Shown here piece after piece: positions 31,821 through 40,644 of a stretch of 64,000 bases of DNA. Under the pieces are notes generated by a model. It saw nothing but the letters and a program-made list of their open reading frames with translations. It did no database searches and was not told the origin of the DNA. The stretch is from positions 1 to 64,000 of the forward strand of contig DEZI01000027.1 of NCBI GenBank assembly GCA_002364755.1, written 5' to 3'. Both the position numbers and the translations under genes were made by a program. The stretch comes from Stenotrophomonas maltophilia (GTDB taxonomy: Bacteria; Pseudomonadota; Gammaproteobacteria; Xanthomonadales; Xanthomonadaceae). Each line of letters starts with the position of its first letter. Position 1 is the first letter of the stretch.

Positions 31821-32220
31821 GGCACGTCATCCACGCATGGCGTGGATCTACTGATCTGTCTGGAGTAACAAGCCCCTCTGTTGAGTGGCTGCCCCGACAG
31901 GGGCGGGGAGAGGCAGGCGGAGAGAGGGGCCCATTCGTTGCGCAGCAACGCATGGGGCGAAGCGCGCAAAGTGCGCATCGCGTCCCGCGCCAGAGAAATA
32001 GAAAAGGCCCCCCGAAGGCCGGCACGTCATCCACGCGTGGCGTGGATCTACTGATCTGTCTGGAGCAACAAGCCCCTCTGTTGAGGGGCTGCCCCGACAG
32101 GGGCGGGGAGAGGCAGGCAAAGGGAGGGGCCCATTCGTTGCGCAGCAACGCATGGGGCGAAGCGCGCGCAGCGCACTTCGCGTCCCGCGCCAGATAAATA
32201 GAAAAGGCCACCCAGAGGGC
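31821..32220. repeat. Tandem duplication: two 200-bp units
   Basis: 31821-32020 and 32021-32220 are near-identical 200-bp units placed head to tail; each begins ggcacgtcatccacgc and ends inside the left arm of the tRNA terminator (agagaaatagaaaaggcc in the first, agataaatagaaaaggcc in the second). Each unit contains a SMAG-like palindrome, a cccctct/gccccgacaggggc stem, and a gcgttgctgcgcaacgc-type palindrome. No protein is encoded with confidence, though frames stay open because of GC bias. Confidence 0.88.
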
Positions 32221-32238
32221 GGCCTTTTCTATTTATCT
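32192..32238 (-). terminator. Palindromic terminator of tRNA-Ser(GGA)
   Basis: A stem of about 21 bp (agataaatagaaaaggcc... with ...ggccttttctatttatct) around an AGAG loop, directly at the 3' end of the minus-strand tRNA. As at 27121-27168 the palindrome can be extended through the tRNA's CCA. It has one mismatch in the arms. Confidence 0.75.
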
Positions 32239-32330
32239 GGCGGAGAGAGGGGGATTCGAACCCCCGAAGCGCGGTTTAGACGCTTACACACTTTCCAGGC
32301 GTGCTCCTTCAACCACTCGGACACCTCTCC
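32238..32330 (-). tRNA. tRNA-Ser (anticodon GGA)
   Basis: A 93-nt class II tRNA on the minus strand. The acceptor GGAGAGG pairs with TCTCTCC (one G-T). The anticodon loop CTGGAAA gives GGA, reading UCC/UCU. There is a long variable arm, GGTTCGAATCC in the T loop, and an encoded CCA (32238-32240). Promoter and terminator are both visible next to it. Confidence 0.96.
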
Positions 32331-32369
32331 GGATCCCTGCCATCGGCAAACGCCTCAGCAGGGGCGCAG

Positions 32370-32398
32370 ATTCTAGCGGGCGGCGCGGCAGTACACAA
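32370..32398 (-). promoter_or_regulatory. Probable sigma70 promoter of tRNA-Ser(GGA)
   Basis: On the minus strand TTGTGT (32398-32393) and TAGAAT (32375-32370) are 17 bp apart and about 40 bp before the tRNA. The -35 begins TTGTG, like that of the other tRNA-Ser gene. Confidence 0.55.
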
Positions 32399-32493
32399 GC
32401 ACCCCCAGTCATCGATGTGCAGCGGGTGTGTCGGAGGCGAGGGGGCTGGACAGGCATGGCACAATGGAACATCCGATGGAAGACGGTGGCCTG

Positions 32494-34539
32494 ATGTCCT
32501 ATCTCGTGCTTGCCCGCAAGTGGCGTCCGAAGCGTTTTGCCGAGCTGGTGGGCCAGGAACACGTGGTCCGTGCGCTCAGCAATGCGCTGGACAGCGGCCG
32601 GGTCCACCACGCGTTCCTGTTCACCGGTACCCGCGGCGTGGGCAAGACCACCATCGCGCGCATCTTCGCCAAATCGCTGAACTGCGAGCAGGGCACCAGC
32701 GCCGACCCGTGCGGCCAGTGTGCGGCCTGCCTGGACATCGACGCCGGCCGCTACATCGACCTGCTGGAAATCGATGCCGCGTCCAACACCGGCGTCGACG
32801 ACGTGCGCGAGGTGATCGAGAACGCGCAGTACATGCCCTCGCGTGGCAAGTACAAGGTCTACCTGATCGACGAAGTGCACATGCTCTCCAAGGCGGCGTT
32901 CAATGCGCTGCTGAAGACGCTGGAAGAGCCGCCGGAGCACGTGAAATTCCTGCTGGCCACCACCGATCCGCAGAAGCTGCCGGTCACCGTGCTCAGCCGC
33001 TGCCTGCAGTTCAATCTCAAGCGCCTGGACGAGGACCAGATCCAGGGGCAGATGACCCGCATCCTCGCCGCCGAGGAGATCGAGGCCGACGGCAGCGCCA
33101 TCGTGCAGCTGGCCAAGGCCGCCGATGGCAGCCTGCGCGACGGCCTGTCGCTGCTGGACCAGGCGATCGCCTATGCCGGCGGTGCGCTGCGCGAGGACGT
33201 GGTGCGCACCATGCTGGGCACGGTCGACCGTACCCAGGTGGCGGCCATGCTCGACGCACTGGCCGAGGGCGATGGCCCGCGCCTGCTGCAGGTCGTGGCC
33301 GCGCTGGCCGAGTTCTCGCCGGACTGGAGTGGCGTGCTGGAAGCGCTCGCCGAAGGCCTGCACCGCATCCAGGTGCAGCAGCTGGTGCCTGGCGCCGCCG
33401 CTCCGGTCGACGGCCTGGACGCTGCCGCGTTCGCCGAGCGCCTGCGCCCGGAGGTGGTGCAGCTCTGGTACCAGATGGCCCTGAACGGCCGTCGCGACCT
33501 GCCGCTGGCGCCGAGCCCGCGTGCCGGCTTCGAAATGGCGGTGCTGCGCATGCTGGCGTTCCGCCCGGCCGCCGCGGTGCCGCCGGTGCCGAAGTCGGTC
33601 GAAGGTGCGACGGGCGGGAGTACTGCAGGCGGCAACGCCGGTGGTGGCCATGCCGCCGGTGCCGGCAGCAACGACGCCGCACCTGTAGCTGCAGCCGCTG
33701 CGGCGAGCCCTGCAGCGGTGGCTGACGTGGCTGCCCCGATGCAGGCTGCGCCGCGCGAGCCCGAACCCGAACCTGGGCCGGCCCCGCGACCGGAGCCTGA
33801 GCCGACCCCGGAGCCTGAACCGGTTCCGGTGGAAGAACCCGTGTCGCCGCCGCCGGTGACGGCCGAAGCGGCGCCGCAGGTGGCCGAGGCGGATGATCTG
33901 CCGCCGTGGGCCACCGACGAAGCCGACGCGCGTGATCAGGCGCTGGCGGCGGAAATGGACGTGCCGGTCGCGATGGCGACGCCGGAGGCGGCCATGGTCG
34001 CCCCGTGGCAGGAACCGCCGGCCCCGGTGGCAGTGGCGGCCGAGCCGGAGCGCCCGTTCCATGCCGACGGCATCGAGATCGCCCCGGCTGGACCGGTGGC
34101 AATACCGGCGCCGGCAGCGCATCAGGGCAGCATCTCCGACCTGGCCAGCGCTGAAGACTGGCTGGACCTGGTGGCCAACAGCGGCCTCAGCGGTCCTTCG
34201 CGGCAGCTGGCGGCCAACGCGGCCTTCATCAGCTGTCAGGGCGGCACCTTGAAACTGGGCCTTTCGCCCGGATTTGAGTACCTGCGTTCCGAACGCGCGC
34301 TGTCCGCCCTGGGCGAGATGCTGGAAAAGGCTCTGGGTCAGGCGCCGAGGATCGTGGTCGAGACCGTGGAAACCGAGCAGGTCCCGGCCGAGACCCTGCA
34401 CCAGCGTGCCGATCGCCAGCGTGGCGAACGGCAACAGGCCGCCGAGGCCATCTTCATGGACGATCCGGAAGTGCAGCTGCTGATCCAGCAGCATGGCGCC
34501 CGGGTTGTTTCCGATTCCATCCGTTCTTTTGACGAGTAA
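32494..34539 (+). CDS. dnaX: DNA polymerase III subunits gamma and tau
   Basis: A 681-aa clamp-loader ATPase. It begins MSYLVLARKWRPKRFAELVG, followed by Walker A TGTRGVGKTTIAR at about residues 43-55, a zinc module with CGQCAAC, Walker B YLIDEVHMLS, and sensor 1 LLATTDPQKLPVTVLSRC. A long Ala/Pro/Glu-rich linker (about 370-540) leads to the tau C-terminal domain that binds the polymerase alpha subunit. I saw no A-AAA-AAG slip site, so a separate gamma may not be made by frameshift. The ATG at 32494 matches family starts. ybaB follows 6 bp later. Confidence 0.96.
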   Translation: MSYLVLARKWRPKRFAELVGQEHVVRALSNALDSGRVHHAFLFTGTRGVGKTTIARIFAKSLNCEQGTSADPCGQCAACLDIDAGRYIDLLEIDAASNTGVDDVREVIENAQYMPSRGKYKVYLIDEVHMLSKAAFNALLKTLEEPPEHVKFLLATTDPQKLPVTVLSRCLQFNLKRLDEDQIQGQMTRILAAEEIEADGSAIVQLAKAADGSLRDGLSLLDQAIAYAGGALREDVVRTMLGTVDRTQVAAMLDALAEGDGPRLLQVVAALAEFSPDWSGVLEALAEGLHRIQVQQLVPGAAAPVDGLDAAAFAERLRPEVVQLWYQMALNGRRDLPLAPSPRAGFEMAVLRMLAFRPAAAVPPVPKSVEGATGGSTAGGNAGGGHAAGAGSNDAAPVAAAAAASPAAVADVAAPMQAAPREPEPEPGPAPRPEPEPTPEPEPVPVEEPVSPPPVTAEAAPQVAEADDLPPWATDEADARDQALAAEMDVPVAMATPEAAMVAPWQEPPAPVAVAAEPERPFHADGIEIAPAGPVAIPAPAAHQGSISDLASAEDWLDLVANSGLSGPSRQLAANAAFISCQGGTLKLGLSPGFEYLRSERALSALGEMLEKALGQAPRIVVETVETEQVPAETLHQRADRQRGERQQAAEAIFMDDPEVQLLIQQHGARVVSDSIRSFDE

Positions 34540-34545
34540 GACACT

Positions 34546-34866
34546 ATGCGCGGCAACATCGCCCAACTGATGCAGCAGGCCCAGAAGATGCAGGAAAACC
34601 TGCAGAAGGCCCAGGAAGAAATCGCCAAGATCGAAGTGACCGGCAGCGCCGGTGGCGGCATGGTCAGCGTGACCCTGACCGGTGCCAAGGAATGTCGCAA
34701 GGTGCGCATCGACCCGTCGCTGGCCAGCGACCCGGAAATGCTGGAAGACCTGATCGCCGCCGCCTTCAACGATGCCTCGAACAAGATCGATGCCGAGTCG
34801 AAGTCGAAGATGGGTTCGGCCACCGCCGGCATGCAGCTGCCGCCGGGCATGAAGCTGCCGTTCTGA
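34546..34866 (+). CDS. ybaB: YbaB/EbfC nucleoid-associated protein
   Basis: A 106-aa dimeric DNA-binding protein: MRGNIAQLMQQAQKMQENLQ, a helical N-terminus, then the beta core VTGSAGGGMVSVTLTGAKEC and DPEMLEDLIAAAFNDAS. The C-terminal MQLPPGMKLPF is typical. It is encoded between dnaX and recR, the standard dnaX-ybaB-recR arrangement, and is implicated in nucleoid organisation and recombination repair. Confidence 0.94.
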   Translation: MRGNIAQLMQQAQKMQENLQKAQEEIAKIEVTGSAGGGMVSVTLTGAKECRKVRIDPSLASDPEMLEDLIAAAFNDASNKIDAESKSKMGSATAGMQLPPGMKLPF

Positions 34867-34907
34867 TGTTCAGCGTGGCACCCGTGCAAGCGGGTGCCAT
34901 CAACTGC

Positions 34908-34964
34908 GTAGAGTCGAGCGTGCTCGATTGTTCCAACCTTCAGTCGAGCATGGCTCGACTCTAC
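34908..34964. repeat. SMAG-type repeat pair
   Basis: GTAG at 34908 and CTAC at 34961-34964 bound two palindromes of the cgagcgtgctcg class. A further half unit (cgtcgagcgtgctcgacg) follows at 34972-34989, just before recR. Confidence 0.8.
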
Positions 34965-35007
34965 AGATAATCGTCGAGCGTGCTCGACGCAATGAAAGCC
35001 TGCCGCC

Positions 35008-35607
35008 GTGTCCGCACCCCTGCTTGAACAATTGATCGATGCGCTGCGGGTGCTGCCTGGCGTCGGTCAGAAAACCGCGCAGCGCATGGCCTACCACCTG
35101 CTCGAGCGCGAGCGCGAAGGTGGGCAGCGGTTGGCCGAGGCGCTGGCGCTGGCGGTCGAACGTATCGGCCATTGCGCGCAGTGCCGCGATTTCAGCGAAA
35201 CCGAGCTGTGCCCGACCTGTGCCAACAACAGTCGCGAGCGCAGCCAGCTGTGCGTGGTCGAATCACCGGCTGATCGCCTGGCCATCGAAAATGCCACCGG
35301 CTTCCGCGGCGTCTACTTCGTGCTGCAGGGCCGTCTGTCGCCGCTCGATGGCGTGGGCCCGCGCGAACTGGGCCTGGAGCAGCTGGAACAGCGGCTGGCG
35401 CAGGGCGAAGTGCAGGAACTGATCATCGCCACCAGCGCTACGGTTGAAGGCGAAGCGACTGCGCACTATCTGGCCCAGCTGGCGCGCGCGCGCCAGGTGC
35501 AGCCGAGCCGTCTGGCGCAGGGCCTGCCGCTGGGCGGTGAACTGGAATATGTCGATCGCGGCACGCTGTCGCATGCCTTCGGCACACGCAGCGAATTCCG
35601 CGACTGA
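35008..35607 (+). CDS. recR: Recombination mediator RecR
   Basis: A 199-aa protein that loads RecA at gaps with RecF and RecO. The N-terminal helix-hairpin-helix is LIDALRVLPGVGQKTAQRMA, the zinc finger is CAQCRDFSETELCPTC at about residues 57-72, and the Toprim domain includes VVESPADRLAIE and LIIATSATVEGEATAHYLA. The start is GTG at 35008. It is separated from ybaB by a SMAG pair, but the order dnaX-ybaB-recR is conserved. Confidence 0.95.
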   Translation: MSAPLLEQLIDALRVLPGVGQKTAQRMAYHLLEREREGGQRLAEALALAVERIGHCAQCRDFSETELCPTCANNSRERSQLCVVESPADRLAIENATGFRGVYFVLQGRLSPLDGVGPRELGLEQLEQRLAQGEVQELIIATSATVEGEATAHYLAQLARARQVQPSRLAQGLPLGGELEYVDRGTLSHAFGTRSEFRD

Positions 35608-35667
35608 GCGCGGCCGCGCGCGGCGTGGCCGGCCTACAATGCGGAAGACATCCCGCCGAGGCCGACC

Positions 35668-36027
35668 ATGACCACCGAAACCCTCTTCAGCAAGATCATC
35701 CGTCGCGAGATCCCGGCCACCATCGTCTACGAGGATGACGAGGTGCTGGGCTTCAAGGACATCGCACCGCAGGCGCCGGTGCACGTGCTGTTCATTCCGA
35801 AGAACGAGATCATCCCGACCCTGGACGACCTGCAGCCGTCGCAGGCACACCTGATCGGAAAGCTGGCTCTGGCGGCAGCCGCGTATGCGCGCAGCGAAGG
35901 CTTCGCCGAGGATGGCTACCGCATCGTGATGAACTGCCGCGAAGATGCCGGGCAGACGGTGTTCCATATCCACATGCATCTGCTGGCCGGTGCGCCGTTG
36001 GGCCATTTCGGTACGCCGGGGCGTTGA
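35668..36027 (+). CDS. hinT: HIT-family purine nucleoside phosphoramidase (HinT-like)
   Basis: A 119-aa HIT protein. It begins TLFSKIIRREIPATIVYEDD and ends with the histidine triad QTVFHIHMHLLAG, in which the middle His attacks adenosine 5'-phosphoramidates. Length and motifs fit HinT. It is transcribed alone after recR and is followed by SMAG repeats and a bidirectional terminator. Confidence 0.92.
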   Translation: MTTETLFSKIIRREIPATIVYEDDEVLGFKDIAPQAPVHVLFIPKNEIIPTLDDLQPSQAHLIGKLALAAAAYARSEGFAEDGYRIVMNCREDAGQTVFHIHMHLLAGAPLGHFGTPGR

Positions 36028-36036
36028 GGCAACGGC

Positions 36037-36178
36037 ATCCACGCATGGCGTGGCTCTACTGCCGGCGCGCGTCGGTATCGCGGTAGATCCACGCCATGCG
36101 TGGATGGCAGTCGCCAGGTAGATCCACGCCATGCGTGGATGGCAGTCGCCAGTAGATCCACGCCATGCGTGGATGGCA
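36037..36178. repeat. Array of SMAG-type repeats
   Basis: Four copies of the palindrome ccacgcatggcgtgg or its mirror: one with CTAC at 36057, then three GTAG-led copies spaced about 33-37 bp apart (gtagatccacgccatgcgtggatggc). The last three are head-to-tail. Confidence 0.85.
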
Positions 36179-36184
36179 CCAACA

Positions 36185-36210
36185 AGAAGGCCGCCCGAGG
36201 GCGGCCTTCT
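36185..36210. terminator. Bidirectional terminator between hinT and the slp gene
   Basis: AGAAGGCCGCCC and GGGCGGCCTTCT form a 12-bp inverted repeat around 2 bases. It lies between converging genes. T-runs are short, so strength is uncertain. Confidence 0.65.
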
Positions 36211-36233
36211 GCGTCACGCAGGACGTGGCAGGT

Positions 36234-36761
36234 TTACCACCAGCCCCAGCCGCGGTAACCGCCCCAGTACGGGCCCCACGGACCCGGGCCCCACGGGCTG
36301 TACGGGTAGGGCACGACATCGACCTGGCGCTGTTCCGGCCACAGGTAGATGACGTCGGCCGCCAGCTTGGGCAGGCGGTAGTCGTACTCGCCAATGCGGG
36401 TGTTGGCGTAACCGTCGATCTTGCCGATGAAGGTCACGTCGCGACCGGCCTCGAACACCGCCGGATCATAGAAGCCGGCGCGGCAGGCGATGAAGCGGCC
36501 GTCGCTGGCGTCGGACGAGGTCTGGTTCGGGCGGCCACTGCCATTGAGCGGGCGCGAGATGATCTGGAAGCAGGTCTCGCCCTGGCCGGGCTGGGTTTCG
36601 ATGATGCGGCCACCCCAGCGAACGGGGGTGCCCACCTGCTGGGTGGCAACCGAGTCGCGCGGGGAAACCACGCTGAACTGACCCTGCAGCGGCTTGGGGG
36701 CCGTGGCGCAGGCCGACAGGGCCAGGGCGGCCACGGCGGTGAGAAGGAACTTGGTGTTCAT
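36234..36761 (-). CDS. Slp-family outer membrane lipoprotein
   Basis: A 175-aa lipoprotein: signal peptide ending in the lipobox ALSAC (Cys18), so it is lipidated and, without Asp at +2, sent to the outer membrane. The Slp core includes VRWGGRIIETQPGQGETCFQ, then DGRFIACRAGFYDPAVFE and VTFIGKIDGYANTRIGEYDY. The C-terminus is rich in Gly, Trp, Pro and Tyr (GPWGPYWGGYRGWGWW). Slp proteins are induced by starvation or acid in other bacteria; the exact role is unclear. The start overlaps the tgpA stop by 4 bp. Confidence 0.88.
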   Translation of the reverse strand: MNTKFLLTAVAALALSACATAPKPLQGQFSVVSPRDSVATQQVGTPVRWGGRIIETQPGQGETCFQIISRPLNGSGRPNQTSSDASDGRFIACRAGFYDPAVFEAGRDVTFIGKIDGYANTRIGEYDYRLPKLAADVIYLWPEQRQVDVVPYPYSPWGPGPWGPYWGGYRGWGWW

Positions 36762-38707
36762 GAAGTAGCTCCGGAAGTCGGGCGATGCCTGCGCAGGTCC
36801 CGCAATAATGGGGCGAGCTCGGTACGAGTGCCAGCGTAGCGCGCTTCGGCGAAACGCTGGCTGAGTGCGATGAGGGCAGGATCGGGGCGCTGGGCATGGA
36901 CCCGCTGGGCCCAGGCCAGGGCGGGTTCGTGCGGCTCGCGGGCCAGCCCCAGCCGTGCGTAGCGGCGGCCCAGCCGGTGCCAGGCGCGCAGGAGCGGGTC
37001 GCGCTCGCGTTCGCCACGGGCCAGCAGCCAGGCCATCCAGCCCATCGCCAGCAGGGCGGTGGCCACGAAACCGGCCAGCAGCTGGCCGGGCTTCAGCTCA
37101 TCCAGGCCCAGCGGCTGCAGCAGCTGCTGCTGGCGGCGCGCGTCGAAGGACAGCACCAGGTCGTTCCAGCCTCGGCGCAGCCAGTCGCCGATCTGCCCGG
37201 CCTGCAGCCAGCGCTGCTGCAGGTCGAGGTCGGCGCCGGCCGGCAGCCGGTCTTCCAGCGTGTCGAGGATGCGCTCGGGTGCCACTGCCGCGGTCGGGTC
37301 CACCCGCACCCAGCCACGTTGGGGCAGCCAGACTTCGGCCCAGGCGTGGGCATCCATGCGCCGCACGACCCAATAGTTGCCGAGCCGGTTGCGGGTGCCG
37401 CCGGCAAAGCCGGTCACCACGCGCGCGGGGATGCCGGCGTTGCGCATCAGAACAACGAAGGCCGAGCTGAAGTGCTGGCAGAAGCCGGCCTTGTAGTCGA
37501 ACAGGAACGCGTCCTCCGGATCGCGCCCGGGTGCCGGGGTTTCCAGCGTGTAGGAGAAATCAGCGGTGATCCAGTCCAGGGCGCGACGGACAACGGCTGC
37601 ATCGTCGTCACCGGCTTCCTGCCGCCATTGCCGGGCCAGCGTTGCCGTGCGCGGGTTGAAGTTGGCCGGCAGCTGCAGCGCCGCACGCCGCTGGTAGGGC
37701 GACAGTTCGGCATCGAAGCGCGTCGCCGGTGCCGAGTGCAGGCGCCAGCGGGTCAGCGCGGAGAGCGGGCGCTGGCTGGCTAGGCTCATCTCGGCGTTGA
37801 GCGCGGTGCCTTCCGGGGCAGCGGTGGGCAGGTCCAGGGCCACCAGCAGTCGGCGGTCGGTGGGCTCGTAGTCGATCTGGTAATCCCAGCCTGGGCCTTC
37901 GTGGGTCACCTGCGCGGGCCGGCGGTAGTCGGCGTCGCGGTCACGCCTCCAGACGTGGCCATCGAAGCGGGTCAGCACTGGACCACGCCAGTAGCGCTGC
38001 TGTGGCTGCGGCACGGGGCCGAAGAACTGCACGCGCAGCGCCGGGGTGTCATCGGCCATCAGGTCCAGCCACTGGTCCGGCTCCATCGAATCGGACAGGC
38101 CGGGGGTGCCGACCGCGCGTTCGGGCACGCCCCACAGCGGCGCGGACAGCCGCGGGAACAGCCAGAAGCAGGCCAGGGCGAGGGGCAGTCCGATCAGCAG
38201 CAGGCGGCCGACGCCGCGTAGCTGGCCGGGCAGCGGCAGCGCCGCGCTGCGGCCTTCGTTGTGGGCCAGCCGCTGCAGGGCGAGCAGGCCGCTGATGCCG
38301 GCCAGCGCGGCCAGCAGCGTGGTCAGGGGCCCCTGGTCGAGCAGGAAGGCGGCAAACGGGCCGAACAGGGCGAAGCCAAGCAGGCTGCGTGCATCACGCA
38401 CGCTGCGCAGTTCGCTGGATTTGATCGCCAGCATCGCCGCCAGCAGGGCGCAGCCGGTATCGCGCCCTGGCCGCACCGCGCCCATCTGCCAGACGATGGC
38501 GCCCAGCATGGCCAGCACCAGCAGCAGGCGCACCGGCATCGGCAGCACGCCTCGCAGCGACAACGCAGCGGTTGCCACGCCGGCCACCGCGATCAGCGCG
38601 GCCAGTGCGCTGGGCAGCTGCAGCAGCAGCGGCAGCAGCGCCAGCGCGGCGCTGGCCAGGGTCCAGTTGCGCGCGTTGCGGTCCAGCAGGAGGGCGGGCT
38701 CAGTCAT
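36758..38707 (-). CDS. tgpA: TgpA-type transglutaminase (DUF3488) membrane protein
   Basis: A 649-aa protein. About six N-terminal transmembrane helices (DUF3488/TgpA_N) lead to a periplasmic transglutaminase-like domain with the catalytic triad: FLFDYKAGFCQHFSSAFVVL (Cys), MDAHAWAEVWLPQRGWVRVD (His, Asp). One more helix (LLAGFVATALLAMGWMAWLL) and a DUF4129-like tail end the protein. In Pseudomonas aeruginosa TgpA is essential, and the gene cluster MoxR-DUF58-TgpA is conserved as here. It overlaps the DUF58 gene by 8 bp. Confidence 0.92.
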   Translation of the reverse strand: MTEPALLLDRNARNWTLASAALALLPLLLQLPSALAALIAVAGVATAALSLRGVLPMPVRLLLVLAMLGAIVWQMGAVRPGRDTGCALLAAMLAIKSSELRSVRDARSLLGFALFGPFAAFLLDQGPLTTLLAALAGISGLLALQRLAHNEGRSAALPLPGQLRGVGRLLLIGLPLALACFWLFPRLSAPLWGVPERAVGTPGLSDSMEPDQWLDLMADDTPALRVQFFGPVPQPQQRYWRGPVLTRFDGHVWRRDRDADYRRPAQVTHEGPGWDYQIDYEPTDRRLLVALDLPTAAPEGTALNAEMSLASQRPLSALTRWRLHSAPATRFDAELSPYQRRAALQLPANFNPRTATLARQWRQEAGDDDAAVVRRALDWITADFSYTLETPAPGRDPEDAFLFDYKAGFCQHFSSAFVVLMRNAGIPARVVTGFAGGTRNRLGNYWVVRRMDAHAWAEVWLPQRGWVRVDPTAAVAPERILDTLEDRLPAGADLDLQQRWLQAGQIGDWLRRGWNDLVLSFDARRQQQLLQPLGLDELKPGQLLAGFVATALLAMGWMAWLLARGERERDPLLRAWHRLGRRYARLGLAREPHEPALAWAQRVHAQRPDPALIALSQRFAEARYAGTRTELAPLLRDLRRHRPTSGATS

Positions 38708-39646
38708 GGGGCATCAGCGCCAGTGCGCGCAGGCACGCATGATGATGGCTCGCGCCCTGGCCGGGGCCGAGCGCGGGCTGCGAGGGCAGCAGCAGGGTGT
38801 AGCGTCGGCCTTCGCGTTCGGCGCTGTCGACCCAGCGCGCCAGGCGCGAGATGCGCGCTTCCGTCGGCAGGGTGGAGAGCGCGCGCCAATCCAGCACCAC
38901 TTCGATGCCGACCGGCTTTTCGTATTCGCGAACCAGCAGCGTGTCGCGGCGTGCCGAATGCTTCCAGGCGATGCTGCGCGGCGGGTCGCCTGCGCGGTAG
39001 GGGCGCAGCTGGTGCAGCTCCTCGCCGCTGGCGTGGGCGCGGGTGTGCAGCAGGTCGCTGCCCTGCTCGGGCAATGACGGCGCCACGGCCTCGGCCACCG
39101 GATGCACCAGCAGCGGTTGTTCCGGCCACACCCAGGACCACGCACGTACCAGGCCAAGTGGCTGGGTGCTGGACAGGCGGATGCGCGGCAGGTCGAGCCA
39201 GCCGCGCCGCTCGGTGGGCACGTCCAGCTCCACTTCACCATGACCCTGTGCGGACAGGTCGGTCCAGGCCTGGCTGTCGCCAACCTGCAGTTCCAGGCCG
39301 TGGCGCGGCCGCGGGTCGCGCAGCGACAGGTCGATGCGCAGGCGCAGCGGCTGGCCCGCCGGCACCGGCTCGGCCGAGATGGCGTCGATCTGCACGCCCG
39401 ACAGCTGCAGGTGGGCGGCGATGGCGCTGGCGATGGCGGCCGCCGCCAGCAGCAGGGCCAGCAGCATGGCCGGGTTGTTGTTGTAGTTCAGCGCGCCCAG
39501 CAGCATCGCCGACAGCAGCACGGCCACGAACAGGCCGAAGCGCGTGGGCAGCACGTAGATGCGCCGGCGGTCGAGCCGCTGCGGCAATGCTTCGGGCGTG
39601 CGCGGACGCGCCAGGCGAAGCAGGCGTGAGCCGCGCGCGGGCATCC

Positions 39647-39650
<4 letters not shown>
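38700..39650 (-). CDS. DUF58-domain protein
   Basis: A 316-aa protein. Two N-terminal membrane helices (IYVLPTRFGLFVAVLLSAML, then NNNPAMLLALLLAAAAIASA) anchor a cytosolic DUF58 domain whose key element is ELHQLRPYRAGDPPRSIAWK, then HSARRDTLLVREYEKP. DUF58 proteins are von Willebrand-A-related and work with MoxR AAA+ ATPases. It lies between moxR and tgpA with short overlaps on both sides (4 and 8 bp). Confidence 0.9.
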
Positions 39651-40600
<950 letters not shown>

Positions 40601-40644
40601 GGTCGTCTCACGTTCGGGAACCATTCGATTCTATCCATAGAGCA

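Noticed and set aside
31821..32220. Short open frames within the 200-bp repeats
   Set aside because: They repeat because the DNA repeats, lack ribosome sites, and contain SMAG palindromes.
32494..34539. Programmed frameshift in dnaX producing gamma
   Set aside because: No A-AAA-AAG or similar slip sequence with a following hairpin was found in the relevant part.
32284..34566. Very long open frame on the minus strand opposite dnaX
   Set aside because: It is a GC-bias shadow of dnaX: low-complexity Arg/Gly/His composition, no family motif, and it would run through a tRNA gene.
36037..36178. Possible CRISPR array (three regularly spaced repeats of about 26 bp)
   Set aside because: The units are palindromic GTAG-type repeats found all over the window, the spacing is too short for spacers, and there are no cas genes.
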